Position numbers and translations under genes: made by a program
Shown here: positions 33,870 to 45,910 of the stretch, one piece after another
Position numbering within the stretch: position 1 is the stretch's first letter
How the letters are laid out: the number at the start of each line of letters is the position of its first letter
Source of the DNA: Stictocephala bisonia
Taxonomy: Eukaryota; Arthropoda; Insecta; Hemiptera; Membracidae
Length of the DNA: 64,000 nt
Direction: 5' to 3'
NCBI GenBank assembly: GCA_035578905.1
Contig: JAQJVL010001194.1
Span: 62,001 to 126,000 of the forward strand
Notes under the pieces: generated by a model
What the model was told of the DNA's origin: nothing
The model's input: only the letters and a program-made list of their open reading frames with translations
The model's database searches: none

Positions 33870-34020
33870 CTGTTTTATTTAATCTGCAGCAGCCCCTATT
33901 CTTCTCCCCTATTCTGTGATCACGAGTATTTCCGGTTCAGAAAGATGTTTTCCCCTGTATTCTGTGACAACACTCCATAAAGATTGATGATGAGAACCAC
34001 TGTCCTCTTCCGTCTAGTCC
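33870..34020 (+). repeat. dispersed repeat family C, copy 1
   Basis: It shares with 36060-36240 and 63000-63135 the order TTCCGGTTCAGAAAGATG, TTTTCCCCTGTATTCTGTGA, AAAGATTGATGATGAGAACC and TCTTCCGTCTAGTC. It is followed at 34065-34076 by a run of twelve C. Confidence 0.5.
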
Positions 34021-34076
34021 CTTCTTATCTTATTTAGTAAATTAATAATTGCTATTCTAAACTGCCCCCCCCCCCC

Positions 34077-36059
34077 AATAATTGTACTCTTAACTCGGTC
34101 TTCTTAGCTATTAGATCATTGAGACTAGGTTAGAATTACCTGTTTATTAGGCTTTACTAGTATTTTTTGTATATACAATTTGTGGTACAAAAACAAAACT
34201 TTGAAAAGAAAATTGGTTCCTGCAAAAACAGTTGGCTATATCATTGAAAGTAATACAAATTAGTTAAATCTGACAGTAATATTTAATTTGAAACCTATTA
34301 AGGACACTCCTTAAAGATACGTTAGTTCATCCCATGAAACCTTTTAATTATTTACATAATACAGACCAAATGAAGAAGTTTTTTCGTGGATAGAAATAAG
34401 AGGCCAAAGCACTTATTGTACTTTATTAATTCGTGTTTCAAAAATTTTCCCACTCAGAAGTAGAAATATTTTCACAGTATGAAATGAACATTATTTATGA
34501 ATACTTCCAGGAATACATTTATGCCAGGATTTCAGGCTGCGATACAAAGGATCGATGACGTAACAATTAGGCCACTAGATCACCAGCTAACCTGTATTTT
34601 GTAGTTTATGAAATAATCCACAATCATACACTAGTATTATTATAACAAATAAAATAAATTATGTGAAATTGAACGTACGTAACACCAAACTATGTAAAAC
34701 TTTACGATCAGTGAAAAATACAAATAAACAACCTTAAAAATACAAATTATAAACTTTAAAAGGGTTGTAAATATGTGATAGTTAACTAAAACTAAACAAT
34801 TCTAAAATAAATTTGGTACATACAATATTAAAATATAAAACAAATATCAAAATATATTATTTTCATATTTTGCCAACCTGACAGTAAACATAGATATGTT
34901 ATTTTACTGTACGTTTAGTTGATTTGATAATATTTGTTGCAGTTTACTTTTTATATAACATGTATATTTTTCCAATAATAGTATGCCCTCTTGAGGTGTA
35001 AAAATATTTTGTGAGACTGTGGAGAAAGTTTAAATAGCGAAATACATGTTTCATATTGTACATGTATACGTTTTATTTAAATTAAAATACGTAAATTTTG
35101 TTGCTTTTGTAGGGGTGTATTTGAATTGTGTTTTAATTCATTGTAGTAAAACTGTCATTATTACTTCTTGTTGCCAAATTACTCGTATATTTCTCAAAAG
35201 TTTGTTTAGTGTTTTCTTATATTTTGAGCCAATTTATTAAATCTATTTACAGCCATTCACTCCATTTTTATTCTGATCATTATTTGTATGTTCATAATCA
35301 GTATATAGGATTTGTAAATGTGATAAGATATTGATAAATATTATGAAACTGATAGATGGTTATGGTTTATCATATTTGAAATCAGACATAATTTTCTACT
35401 AGTTCGTATTTCAAATCAATAAATAATATAACAATAATATAACACTATGTACTGTTATATTTGTAAAAGGTTGTATCATTGTTTTGTATCGTCAATCTTA
35501 ATATTTTTTTTCTTAACTTTAATGCTGAAAGAAGTTACGTTTTGATTACATGAAAGAAATCAATGATGGTCACTTTTTTTAATAGCCTCACAAAATAATG
35601 ATTAATAATTGCTGCATTATTCTTTTCGTGCTATCAAATTATTTGCGAATTTTATAAATAATTCCTTTTTTATCCCTCTTGCATATGCACTGTTTTTAAA
35701 ATAAAAGATATGTCAATAGCTAATGTATGACCTTTAAATTTATAGGAGTTCATAATTTCATTAGAAAGTTATTTTGATATGTCATGTGATATAACCCAGA
35801 CACATCCTTACATTTGAAAGCTTACTCTATAGAAAATATATAAGTATTTTCAAAAAGAGCTTTACAATACACGGTACTAAGTTGGGATTTCAGTTACTGG
35901 TTACAACCCTAACTAAATATTTGAATTAAAGAACAAAAAAAGTAATAATACGAACAATAAATTATAGTTTCATAAAATTATTAATCAAATTAGATTCCAT
36001 TTTTAATTTAGCTACTATTGATAAGAGTGCACTGTATGGAAACCCCTAATTTGTAGAAA
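34077..36059. other. AT-rich sequence, nothing recognised
   Basis: No supported gene. The small frame at 35046-35240 is A/T-driven. Confidence 0.4.
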
Positions 36060-36240
36060 GCTATATCAGAACCCCCTTGTAATTCCCCTCCCCCTAACTA
36101 ACTCCATTCATGTTCACTTCCGGTCCAAGATGATATGTTTCCCTCTAAGCTGTGACGTCATGCCAGAAAGATTGATGATATGGATCAGAACACTCCATCT
36201 TTCTTTCGTCTCGTCTCATCACATCCATATGGATGAACCT
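36060..36240 (+). repeat. dispersed repeat family C, copy 2
   Basis: Contains TTCCGGTCCAAGATGATATG, TTTCCCTCTAAGCTGTGACG, AGAAAGATTGATGATATGGA and TCTTTCGTCTCGTCTCATC. It matches 63.0 kb in the AGTCCAAGACGATAT..TAAGCTGTGATGTCA segment and 33.9 kb in the GATTGATGAT segment. Confidence 0.55.
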
Positions 36241-36283
36241 GAACCCTACACATAACTACAGCACACATTTACTAAGTGCGTGT

Positions 36284-36450
36284 AGTTAAGCCCTCTTGCT
36301 GGCTTAGTGCTTAGCAATTTTTCTTCAAATGCAGAGTCAGCTTAAAGGTTAGTACTTCTACTTTATATGTAGAAGGTCAAGAGTTAAAAGTCCAGAGGGT
36401 CCACTTAAAATTTGCTTGTTGAGCTTGTACCGCTGTCCCCTAACCTATAG
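36284..36450 (+). mobile_element. tRNA-derived SINE, copy with a duplicated head
   Basis: The 3' part (TTCTACTTTATATGTAGAAG, then GTCAAGAGTTAAAAGTCCAG) matches the anticodon and T-arm region of the SINE at 38.1 kb. The body CCACTTAAAATTTG..TGTACCGCTGTCCC matches its CCACTTAAATTTG..TGGACCGTTGTCCC. A D-arm-like segment occurs twice (CTTGCTGGCTTAGTGCTTAG and GTCAGCTTAAAGGTTAGTAC), so the head looks duplicated. The B box is decayed (GAGTTAAAAGT), so it is probably transcriptionally dead. Confidence 0.6.
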
Positions 36451-36455
36451 ACCTG

Positions 36456-36495
36456 TTTTTACTTATTCTATAGACCTTTATAGAATAAGTAAAAA
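36456..36495. repeat. 17-bp perfect hairpin after the SINE
   Basis: TTTTTACTTATTCTATA (36456-36472) and its exact complement (36479-36495) flank GACCTT. It lies between the SINE body and a TAAATAAATAAAT tail at about 36524-36536. It may be a replication-slippage fold-back. Confidence 0.85.
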
Positions 36496-37149
36496 ATTCC
36501 TCCAGCTTAAATTGACTAAATAAATAAATTTGTTCAAGGTTGTGTGATAGTTTAAAGTATGTAATTATTGAGATATGTCAACAAATACTAAATATATTGA
36601 AGTGTTCTGTTCGGAGCTTTGAATATTTACTGAAATTTTAACATTTGTTTTGTTTCCCTTAGATTTACTATAGGCAAAACATTGTTAAAACTCATAATTA
36701 ATCCAGTGGTGGTGAATGAACTTGAAAAATAAATAGTGGTAGTGAATTAACGGAAAAAACCAACATTTGATAAGATAAATTATAAAACAAATTGTAATTT
36801 AATTCAAAACAAAGACAGTGGTAGATTATTCCAGGTAAGTTATATCACAATGATTATATATCAACCACAGCAATATCATATATCTTGATCATTTGGAACA
36901 GCAATATAAGGAAAGTAATAACTATCTAGCGGTTATTCAAAATTAAACTTCATAGTAAATGATTTTTCAGATTAAAAAAGGTACAAACAATGATTTATAA
37001 TTTGACAAAATAAGTATTTGGTACGACAACATTGTTACTGAATTCCAAGAATGAAATTAAATCATGTAAAGGACTTCTTAATCAAAACATAATAATTTCA
37101 TTTTTGCAAACTTTATTTACGATACAGCGATTAAGATACTGGAGAGGGA

Positions 37150-37490
37150 AAGGAGTCCTATTCATAGAATTTGGAACAACAGATAAGGATGTGACGTCAC
37201 TGCCAATGACCCTGACCGTGGCAGTCTAGACTACGCTCCAGCCCGGCACGCGTCGCGAATTTTTAGTTGTTAATTAATGTCAACGTTTTTAAGTGTTTTG
37301 TTATGTGTTCGTATATTCGTAGTGTCCGTATTCGTTATGTGTTCGTGACGACTTTCATATGAAGTGATCACATTTTATTACATCCTTGTACGGCCTGAAG
37401 ATGACTCTCATGATGAGTTGAAACCGGTTGCAGAAGCAACGACTTGGATTACTTGAATGCAGGTATATAAACCACTTTAAACATAATAAT
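37150..37490 (+). mobile_element. PLE 3'-end-like fragment
   Basis: Moderately GC-rich sequence resembling the 3' UTR of the 14-kb PLE in composition and layout: T/G-rich stretch, then a hammerhead-like core at 37392-37431, then about 60 bp to a TATATAAACCAC end. The same end occurs inverted as GTGGTTTATATA after the 11.26-kb core. No RT frame precedes it; the 37032-37229 open frame is too short to assign. Its identity as a PLE end is inferred from the core. Confidence 0.4.
37392..37431 (+). ncRNA. hammerhead-ribozyme-like core (PLE type)
   Basis: CTGAAGA (37395-37401) and GAAA (37420-37423) flank a stem II of GACTC/GAGTT, again with one unpaired U after CUGANGA. AACCGGTT (37422-37429) is a perfect palindrome that can pair as stem III between two copies. 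Stem I is short, GC with GC. The design matches the cores at 11.26 and 15.82 kb although the stem sequences differ, as covariation would predict. Confidence 0.45.
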
Positions 37491-38019
37491 TGACGAAACT
37501 ACCTAAATCAAACATAAACTTTCATTATTCCGAACATTTTTTAGATTATTCAGAAATACTGCATTACTCATAACAAAATTACCAAAAATAAGCAAATTAA
37601 AAACATCCCAGCCTTTACAAAATAAATCAATAATAGCTCAAGACGTTTTACTTCAATGCAGCAACATCAGATAAATCATCTATTCAACTTTTATTGTCTT
37701 TATTGCAATGAAATATTTTAATCACTCCATATTTCTTTTCAAAAGAATGTGAACTATTAAGAGAATATTGTTTGGTTTCATGTGTTATTGGGGAAAGGTT
37801 TTGAGGAAAATCGAGTAGTTGTCCAAATTGACAAATTGTTTTGAAATTAATATAATTATAAAATACATAAATACTTTCGTGTGATTTTAAATTTCCTTTT
37901 CTTTAAACATATAAGAGCATTGTAATTTAGCCAGTACTTACGAATGTAAGTTCCAACGCCTATATCGATAAATTATTTGAGTGTTGACAATTAATATAAG
38001 TTATTCAAATTATTTTTAC

Positions 38020-38178
38020 TGTCTACGCCAGTGGAGTTTTTAACATGGTAGTTTAACGTTGTTGAGGGACAACGGTCCAAACTCCTATATCAAATTTAAG
38101 TGGCCTTCTCGAGATTTGAACCCGTGACCTTCTGCATATGAAGCAGATGTGCTAACCACTAGACTAGCAAGAGGCCTT
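38020..38178 (-). mobile_element. tRNA-derived SINE, well-preserved head
   Basis: On the minus strand the head reads CTAGTCTAGTGGTTAGCACA (D arm and A box), TCTGCTTCATATGCAGA (a perfect 5-bp anticodon stem with anticodon CAT) and GGTCACGGGTTCAAATCTCG (T arm with the B box GGGTTCAAATC). The acceptor ends GGCCTCT and GAAGGCC pair apart from one mismatch and one wobble. An unrelated tail of about 80 bp follows and is shared with the SINE at 36.3 kb. The D arm resembles Glu/Asp/Gly tRNAs, so the Met-type anticodon may be secondary. A functional tRNA gene is less likely because of the weak T stem and the shared tail. Confidence 0.75.
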
Positions 38179-41100
38179 AACATTTTTTATTTTTGTTTTT
38201 TATAGTTATCAAGTATCACATGTTAGGTTTTGTGAATATGCATAAGAAATTATAAAGTAATAATTTAAATACCACGAAAAATTAATTATTCAAAAATCAA
38301 TACGTCTCCAATCTGCATTTTTTAGAAACTCATATCTATATAATGTAATACTTCCCGGAACACTTTATTGGATATTAATAATGAATACAGTTTTAAAGTC
38401 AATAATTATTAAAATTTCTAAATAATTCTTGGTAGTAAATTATGAACACACAGATTTTTAAGTCATTGAAATATAGTATTATTACAGGATAGCATGAAAA
38501 CGTTTATACAAATTACGTGGTATAAAAAAATAAATAAAAACAAAAGGAACAAAAGTTGTGCATTGTAGTACTATTTAGTGTTTCGTATCTGAACTTTGAG
38601 TTAGGAATTGTATTTCAATTGAACTAAATAAACAAACGAACTTCAATGACAGTGTTCTCTGACAAAACTATTACGTTTTGTTAAACTGCAGTTTACTATC
38701 GTTACAACGAAGCAAAGTTTAGGTTTTTATAGTTTGCGTGTAAAGTATAAACTGGAACGAACAATGCTCACTGTCACGCTACCAGGTTACTTTTTTGTAC
38801 AGCTAAACACAAATATGTTATCCAAATATAAATTACAGAACATCTGGACAAAATCTATTTATTGAGTTATTTGTAGTATATGTGTGTAATACTAAAATAT
38901 TTCTACATTGGTGATGTCAGAATATTATTTTTTTTGAAAAGCCAATATTACAACTAAAACTTTTATTTTAAAGGTATTAGCGAGGGTTTTTGATTATTTA
39001 ATTTGAGAGAATAAACTAGAATAATAACATAAAAAACCCTAAGATAGTTTCAATTACATTATAGATACCTTGTTATATTTTTTATTTTTGTTCCCAGTTC
39101 CGTTTATAAATTTTTTACATAATATCACATCATGATATTATGTTAAATACTTTTTTTAAACCTTATCCTCCTCCCACATTAAAATAAATACTATAAAGTT
39201 TGGTGCCTAAATGAGTATAAGTGAGTTGTGCTAGATATAAATATGAAAATTAGCATACAAAATTAATTACGTTTATTTATTTATTTTTTTGTAATTTTTA
39301 GTTCTTGATAAAGTTTTTGATAAAAGAAGAAGTAAATATTTTGTGAGAGTATGAATACTACTCTTATAAAAAGAATCCAAATGAAATAGTTTTAATCTCT
39401 AAAAGAATGTGTTATGCAAAATTACCTTATATAAATTATTTGTGTTTTTCTATACATTGTGGCGTCAAGATTAAACAATTTTGAAAAAAATACGTGTCTA
39501 ATTATGACCGTTTAATGTCTTCACATCACATCAACGTAATTTGCTTTTAACTGGCTACCATACGCTCAAAAGTATATAAATTATATTTTGATGGAAATAA
39601 ATCTAAAAACTATGACAACAGTAATAATCAAAGAACAAATCTAAATTAATTCTGCAGAATAATAAATGAAGTTCAAATTAAATTCTATTATATCGTCTAT
39701 TTAATAGATTATGTAATGTAATAAAAACTATTTTACTGTCTAAAAACTAAAAATAAACACATGACTCCTAAAGTGAGATCAACTTTAATTATTTGACTTT
39801 GGATTCAGTATGTATACATATTTAATTACAATAATTAATTTAACACAATTGTTGACATACAGTGAAGTAAACACTATACATTGTGTCTTTTTCTGAATAC
39901 CCCCAAGTATAAAACTAAACTAAACTTAGAAAAAATGTACCTTTGATATTGATCGTGTGATTATGACATGCAAGAAATCTATAAACCTCATCCTTTTAAA
40001 TAACAATCAGAACCTTCAAATATTTAAGTTGGGTTAGGTAGTAAGCACTTCTATCTTGGGTTGTTGGGTTAGGTTATAATGAAATAAATATAAGTTGACG
40101 TGTTTCTTGCCTATATATGAGCTTTCTACTTTGACGATTAATTATTGCTAAAATAATGCAGAGTCATTACGAAATCAACCTTATGAATTTGCATGGTATT
40201 TAGAGTTGTAAAAAAAGCGTATAATGTATTTTAAGAATACGTACTTGAAATCAAGTTTTACCTTTCTTCTTGAATAAGACAGTATGTAAGGTATAAACAA
40301 TTTAAAAGTCGAACAGAAAGTCGACTGGTGTGACTGATCAGTCTATTTATCACAATCATGTGAACGGAGTGTTGGTAAAATTCCTTTTTTGCCCCCCAAA
40401 GTCAAAATTATTTCCTATATAATATTAAATTTAATTTATTACTCAGGTATTTGCAGAGAAAGAAAGTTTTCTATTAGTATTAGCAGTGCTTAATTCATAA
40501 CTGATTGCAAAAACATAATGGTATACCTCTCTGCGTTGACTACACGCATTACGATTCTTTCTTCAGTTGGGTTAGGTTACTTTAGATATTTGATGAATTT
40601 CCATTGTTGTATTTGTATCAAAACCTAGTTTGGAAGAAATTTAAAAGAATTTTACCATATTTCAAATGTGAAGTAAGGAAATTTAAAAAAAATATTCGTA
40701 CCATTTGAGTGTAAAGGGTACATCTTACTGGTTAACATATGCAGCTATTAATAACATCTATGGATTAGCCATGCTACCAGGTTTTGAGCTCCTCAGGGAT
40801 TGCATATTCTACTTGCACTCTAAAGTATTAAACTCCACCTCTGTTACGTGAAACCGCAATAACATAATTCTATTTTATTTCAGACATGACATCCCTTTTA
40901 TGGCTGGAAACAGGAAATAGATAGTCGGTCGTTTCCTTAAAGCTCTTCGTGGTTGCGAATGGTTCTATATTTAGTACATACATTTTAAAATATAATTTTT
41001 TGTTAATGAAATAAAGATAAATATTATGCTATGTATTGTAATCCTCAATATTTTCTACAGATCATTTGGAGTGTTATTAATATTCTTGCAAAACATAGCC

Positions 41101-42160
41101 CAACTTACTGATTGTAGCAAGAAGTGCTAAAGAGTTAGTACTTTGGTTCTAAGGTCTTGATCCTTTTTGACAGGTTATTGTTGATTTAAATTTCTTCTAC
41201 AGGCACTATATCTACTTAAAAAATATTAGTAATACTATATAAGAAACTATAGTAGGTAATATGTAAATCTTTAAAGTAAAAATTAGTTTAAAGTGAACAA
41301 TTATATCATATTAAATATTATTTTTTTCTTTCGCACTTTACTAATACGAGTAACAACATCTTTGAAAGTTTTTTGCTTGTTTAATATTAGATTTTAACCT
41401 AATCCATTAATATTTATATTCGTGTATTTACTTAAATACAAACTTTTAGTAAAATCTTATTGGGAGAATCCACATTCAATTTCTGAACACATAATTGATT
41501 TAAAATTTTTTTTCCAACGAAGTGATTATGTTACTAATATAAGTGACGAACTATTGTATACTTAATGACTACTACATAAAAATAAACGCCAAATTGAACC
41601 CTCTTTCAATGTAAATCCTGTTGGACTTTTTAGGACAATGGTCAGTGTAGTCAGAGAGAAATGAGAGTGGGGAAGGGCTGGGATGTAGCCATAATGGACG
41701 TACAGAGGGTGGGTACCCTATGATAATGTAAGTGTTAAGCCGTTTAGGGAGCACCAACTATATTATCACGTTTTAAATTAGGATATATGTTGTTATTTAT
41801 TGTATGGGATGTGTTCCTTAATTTCCCAACTTCACTTCAGCGCACTTTACATCAACTGCTGGTACTACGAGACCGTAATTAATGGCTTGACAATATTAGC
41901 CAAACATAAACCTAACAACGATTCACTACCCATAATAGTTGTCCAGTTTTAATAATTTATCTACACCTGCCCAATAACCTCCTTGTTTTAATTACTTTAC
42001 GCAGATGAAAATTATATGACCATGTATGTTCTTATTAATTATATTTTCTTTTATATTTTTGTACCCTATTGATTATATCATTGACTATAGAAACAATAAC
42101 TCTGTCTGCTTAAATTGATCCTGTGCAGACAACTTTCATGTTAGTTTGCATAGATAGTAG
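38179..42160. other. AT-rich sequence with telomere-like hexamer traces
   Basis: No gene supported. TTGGGTTAGGT occurs at about 40029, 40064 and 40567, resembling the TTAGG-type arthropod telomere repeat but not in tandem. A palindrome ATATCACATCATGATATTAT lies near 39121. The frame at 41572-41757 (minus) covers a GC-richer patch of unknown origin. Confidence 0.35.
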
Positions 42161-42239
42161 CAGCGGTCTTCCTCTTTGTATTTCTCTTCAACCCTATCTC
42201 TTTACCTATCTCTCCTGTACATGTTGAAACAAATAATAG

Positions 42240-42339
42240 CTATGCTAATAGTACCCAAACAGTCGTCCGAGAGGTTATTTGTAACCGATCAACATTAGAT
42301 AGCAGCGTGTGTCTAAAGCAAATTCTCAAGCTTGGGTAG
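42240..42339 (+). CDS. candidate terminal exon behind a long pyrimidine tract
   Basis: A 50-base pyrimidine-rich tract (about 42168-42219; GTCTTCCTCTTTG...ATCTCTCCTGT) is followed by AAATAATAG at 42231-42239, an ordinary 3' splice site arrangement. The downstream frame reads YANSTQTVVREVICNRSTLD, then SSVCLKQILKLG and a TAG at 42337-42339. It is open through the tract as well, so the frame alone proves little. No family is recognised and no nearby AATAAA was seen. It could be an alternative last exon of a plus-strand gene, or chance. Confidence 0.2.
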
Positions 42340-44730
42340 TCCCTTTGTATTTATAATGAATGCTTGTATAGAATATAAGTCAGTGTTAAGAATTGGTAAG
42401 GGTGAAAATAACAAGTACTAGTAACAAAAAACTGGAAATTTTATTGTCTTACGCCCAACAATCTTTGAGAAATATCAACTTTTGATATTATATACATTGT
42501 GTTTTGCTTCGATCAAACTTAATGGTGTTGCATTAATATGTCTACAGACGAATAGAGAGGGAGTAACGTGGTGTGATTAAATGTCTAATACTAACAAACT
42601 TATGGCAATGTTTGAGTTTTTTACAAAAAGGTAAATGATAAAAAAGGCTGTGAGATTCACACGGTATACCCTGGAGAAAGACCAACGACAGAAAAAACTT
42701 GCCTCGGTTTCTGTGTACTTGGAGGAGAACATGACACAAAATCGGATTGGCTGCCCAAAAGGTACGTGACCAGCTAACTTTGAACATGCTGGTTATGCCT
42801 TGAGAAAACTTGCGAGGGCCTGTATATGAAATGGAGGCAGACAAGTTGAAAATTAACTGTAGGTTGAGTAGTTTTCTCTTCACTCTAGTTCTAATGTTGC
42901 TGCTTCATTTTCATAACAGTTCAATATTAATTTCAATAAGTTTTGTATTGTATTTATCTGTTTTGATACTAGTGTTAATATATTTCAGAAATTGAAATGT
43001 TTTATTTTGTGATTATCTTTTGTCCTTTTTTAATAAAGCCCTTTTATAATTAACTATAGACGACAATAAAGATAGAGCATTAGTACTCATTTAAAGTTGG
43101 AAAATAGGCAAGTGTTTTTCGTTGTTGCCTTTTCAGATTATACCAGGTGAATCATTTGGTTTTTTATCATTTACATTTTTTTGCAAGAATCCTATAAATG
43201 AAATTTGCCTAAAATATAGTTTTGTTAGACTAACATAAATACTACTTTCTCCTCCTTATTATTATGCAACATTTTATGTGAATTCCAAAAATGTTTTTAA
43301 AATGTGAAACATATTAAACATGGAGAAAAATAAGTTTGAATGAAACAAAACCCTTTTATAAATAAACATTTAAAGTTGCTAATACTCAGAGTTGGTTGGT
43401 TGTAAGACAGTAAAATTTACGGTTTTTCGTTATTATAGTCACCCGTAAAAATATTTAAAACTAACTTATATTCACGCGTGCTCAACAGTGGACGTCAGAA
43501 CTTAACTAAAACAACGCGTATGTTAAAGTCGTTCGATTGAAGTATAAGCTCAATTTTTGCCCACTAATTTAATTTAAAGACTATAATACAGATTTTTGCT
43601 AAGCGTACTTGTATTTTGATTTTTTACTTAAAAATATCAATGATATACATATTTTTGTTGATAATACAAATTCTGTATATCTTCTAAAAATAATAGAAGC
43701 TTTTGAAACATATATTTATTTTTTCTTAGGATCATTCATAATATTTAAAAATGCATTGTCAATACACTTTTGTATAAAACATTTACAAAAACACAACATA
43801 AACAAGAACATTTAATTTAGACGTAAAAAGCAAAATCAACATTCTGTTCTTAAAAATTAAAATAAAATGTTATAATAAAAACTAATAAATAATTGGAAAC
43901 ATTAAAAACCAAAGTTGTGTTTGTACAGTAGTATCAATAGTTTAAATCCACTCTAATGTTTTTAGACTAAGTAACTCGTTTCAACAAATATCAATAAAGG
44001 GTTGGAATTCACCCTTTATTTGTTTAAAGGTCAAGTATCAGTAACGAGCTAGCGAGGGATGAATGTATTGATTCACGATCCCACCATCAGAAGAACCACG
44101 CAATAACTGAAAACCGATATCTTTACAAGAGGCTTGTACTTTTACTTTTACTTGTACATTTACTCTGATGTATAATTTTTTACATATTTAAAGTTAATAT
44201 ATTACTAGTAATCTATCAAATGTACAAGGTGTTTCATATTTCAGTTTAACAATGAAATCTGCTAGAGTATAACATAATTTAATACAAATATTACAGGTCT
44301 GATATGAATTTAATTTTACCCGAATATCGTGATGGAGCTCATAATTTTAATGGAATATTTGTAAAATTGATCTTATATGCCTTCCTAACTTAGCTTATAA
44401 AAATAAAACATACTTTAACATACCATAATTACTTAAATTTCCATGAATAAAATTATAACAATTCACACATAAAACTACTTTATTCATTCTAATTACCAAA
44501 ATAAATAAAATAATTAAAACTATATTCATCTACAATATATTTTATGAAATATAGATTAAGTACTGTTGATTTACAGTAAAGAATTTTTTAATTTTAATAA
44601 AGAGGAAGAAAATTATTAGAGTGCACAATAATTAATTTTATGAACCAATATGTTTGTTTGTTAATAGCTGACCTAACGTATCGCTAGTAAATAGTCCTTT
44701 AAGAACGGTTCATCTCAGAGCAGCATTAAG
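42340..44730. other. AT-rich sequence with a GC-richer patch at 42.64-42.88 kb
   Basis: In the patch a 45-codon frame including the stop (42635-42769, MIKKAVRFTRYTLEKDQRQK...) and a second plus-strand frame are open together, as is a minus-strand 113-codon frame (42542-42883). A donor-like AAAAGGTACGTG lies at 42757-42768. Simultaneous openness of three frames argues for low stop density rather than a known gene. Confidence 0.25.
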
Positions 44731-44965
44731 GCTTACCGGTCACTTTGACCAGAGGGTTGCTATGTTTTCGTAATGTAGTGGTGTCAAGCAACATTGAGCG
44801 TAGCTGTTCCTTGGATGGGTGACCAGCTGAGCTATCCCGTCCAGGCACATAGCCCACCTGCCTGGTCACTGATTGTGGTTCCAAAATCATACTCCAGCCC
44901 TTGATACCCTGGCTAAGTGTTAGAGAGGCTTCTTAGCTTTAACTTTTCCTGGTAAAATAAGATAA
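44731..44965 (+). mobile_element. 5S rRNA-derived SINE (SINE3-like)
   Basis: GTGTCAAGCAACATTGAGCG (44782 on) and CTTGGATGGGTGACCAGCTG line up with the internal control region of 5S rRNA genes: A box AAGCA..GT.GGGC and C box TTGGATGGGNGACC, at the usual spacing. About 110 bp of unrelated 3' sequence follows (CCAGGCACATAGCCC...CCTGGCTAAGTGTTAG) to TAAAATAAGATAAACC. The 5' half of the 5S part is diverged. A plain 5S pseudogene is the alternative, but the appended tail favours a SINE. Confidence 0.65.
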
Positions 44966-45064
44966 ACCTTAACTTTTTTACTTATGAGTTAACGATTTTT
45001 CATCATAACATTTAGCAAGATTAAAAAAGTGTGTCATGCTTTCCATAAATTTAATACGTTATAT

Positions 45065-45173
45065 ACCAGATAATGTATATAATATCTGGTTATTTAGGGT
45101 TTGGTAATAGAACATACTCGATATTTATTTGTAGAATAGTTTTAGAAGCTAAAAAAAAAAAAAAAAAAAAAAA
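45065..45173. repeat. short hairpin and poly(A) run
   Basis: ACCAGATA and TATCTGGT (about 45066-45093) form an 8-bp hairpin. At 45151-45173 there are 23 consecutive A. The run may be the tail of an old retroposed sequence, but no head was identified. Confidence 0.5.
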
Positions 45174-45671
45174 TAATTAATTTATTATGAATAAACTATT
45201 AAAGAAATAATTACATTTCACTATACCATACTAGTTAGTTGTTCTCACCTACAGTCATATTTTAAATGTTTTGATATTGGAAGTGCAATTATGATATGTG
45301 TGAAGAAAGTATGATTTGGCCAGGAATAAAATGACCTGCATTTTATATTAAGTGCATACAAGGGTGTCAGCAGCAGAGGGGATTCGATACAATGTTCAAC
45401 TAACGTACATCACGGGCGTGGCTAACTTTCCCCTTTAAGTGTTGAACTTCCTCAATAGTATTTAGAACAAAAAATCAAATAGACTCTAAAAGTTTGTTTA
45501 GTAACAATTTAATTTTTACATCGTTATTTATTGTGTAGTTATTATTACTAATGCTTATTTAAATACTAAATAATGTTTTAATTTGATGAATAATTTGTTT
45601 GGTATAATTAACTACCAAGTAAGTTACTACTTCGATCATTTGTTGTCCTTTCCATTGTATAACTGTTGCAT

Positions 45672-45760
45672 TTCCCCCTATGCCAATCAACATTACCTCA
45701 CTCCCCTTCGTTCCCTTAGGACAGTAGCGCAAACAAAATGGCGTGTTATAATCAGTATAA
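45672..45760 (+). repeat. dispersed repeat family D, copy 1
   Basis: GCCAATCAACATTACCTCAC, CCCCTTCGTTCCCTTAGGAC and GCAAACAAA match 59978-60060 (CTCAATCAATATTAACTCAC, CCTCTATTCTCTGTTGTCAG, GCAAACAAAGG). The pyrimidine tract plus TTAG imitates a splice acceptor. Recurrence at 60.0 kb argues for a repeat instead. Confidence 0.45.
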
Positions 45761-45910
45761 GTTCCTCTTTGTTTAGTAAAAGAGAGATAAAAACGCTTGA
45801 TTACTTAACGTTAGGTAACAAGGAATGACAAATATTATACTACCTAAGAGTTGGTTTGGTTTGGCTGACTACAATCTGAACGATCTTAAATGACAATAAT
45901 TGAACAGGTA

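Noticed and set aside
38101..38177. Functional tRNA-Met gene
   Set aside because: The cloverleaf is imperfect (weak T stem, acceptor mismatch) and the downstream tail is shared with the SINE at 36.3 kb.
45690..45760. Apparent strong splice acceptor (pyrimidine tract plus TTAG) before a Kozak-like CAAAATGG
   Set aside because: A related sequence recurs at about 59978-60060, so it is more simply a repeat; the ATG frame is only 12 codons.
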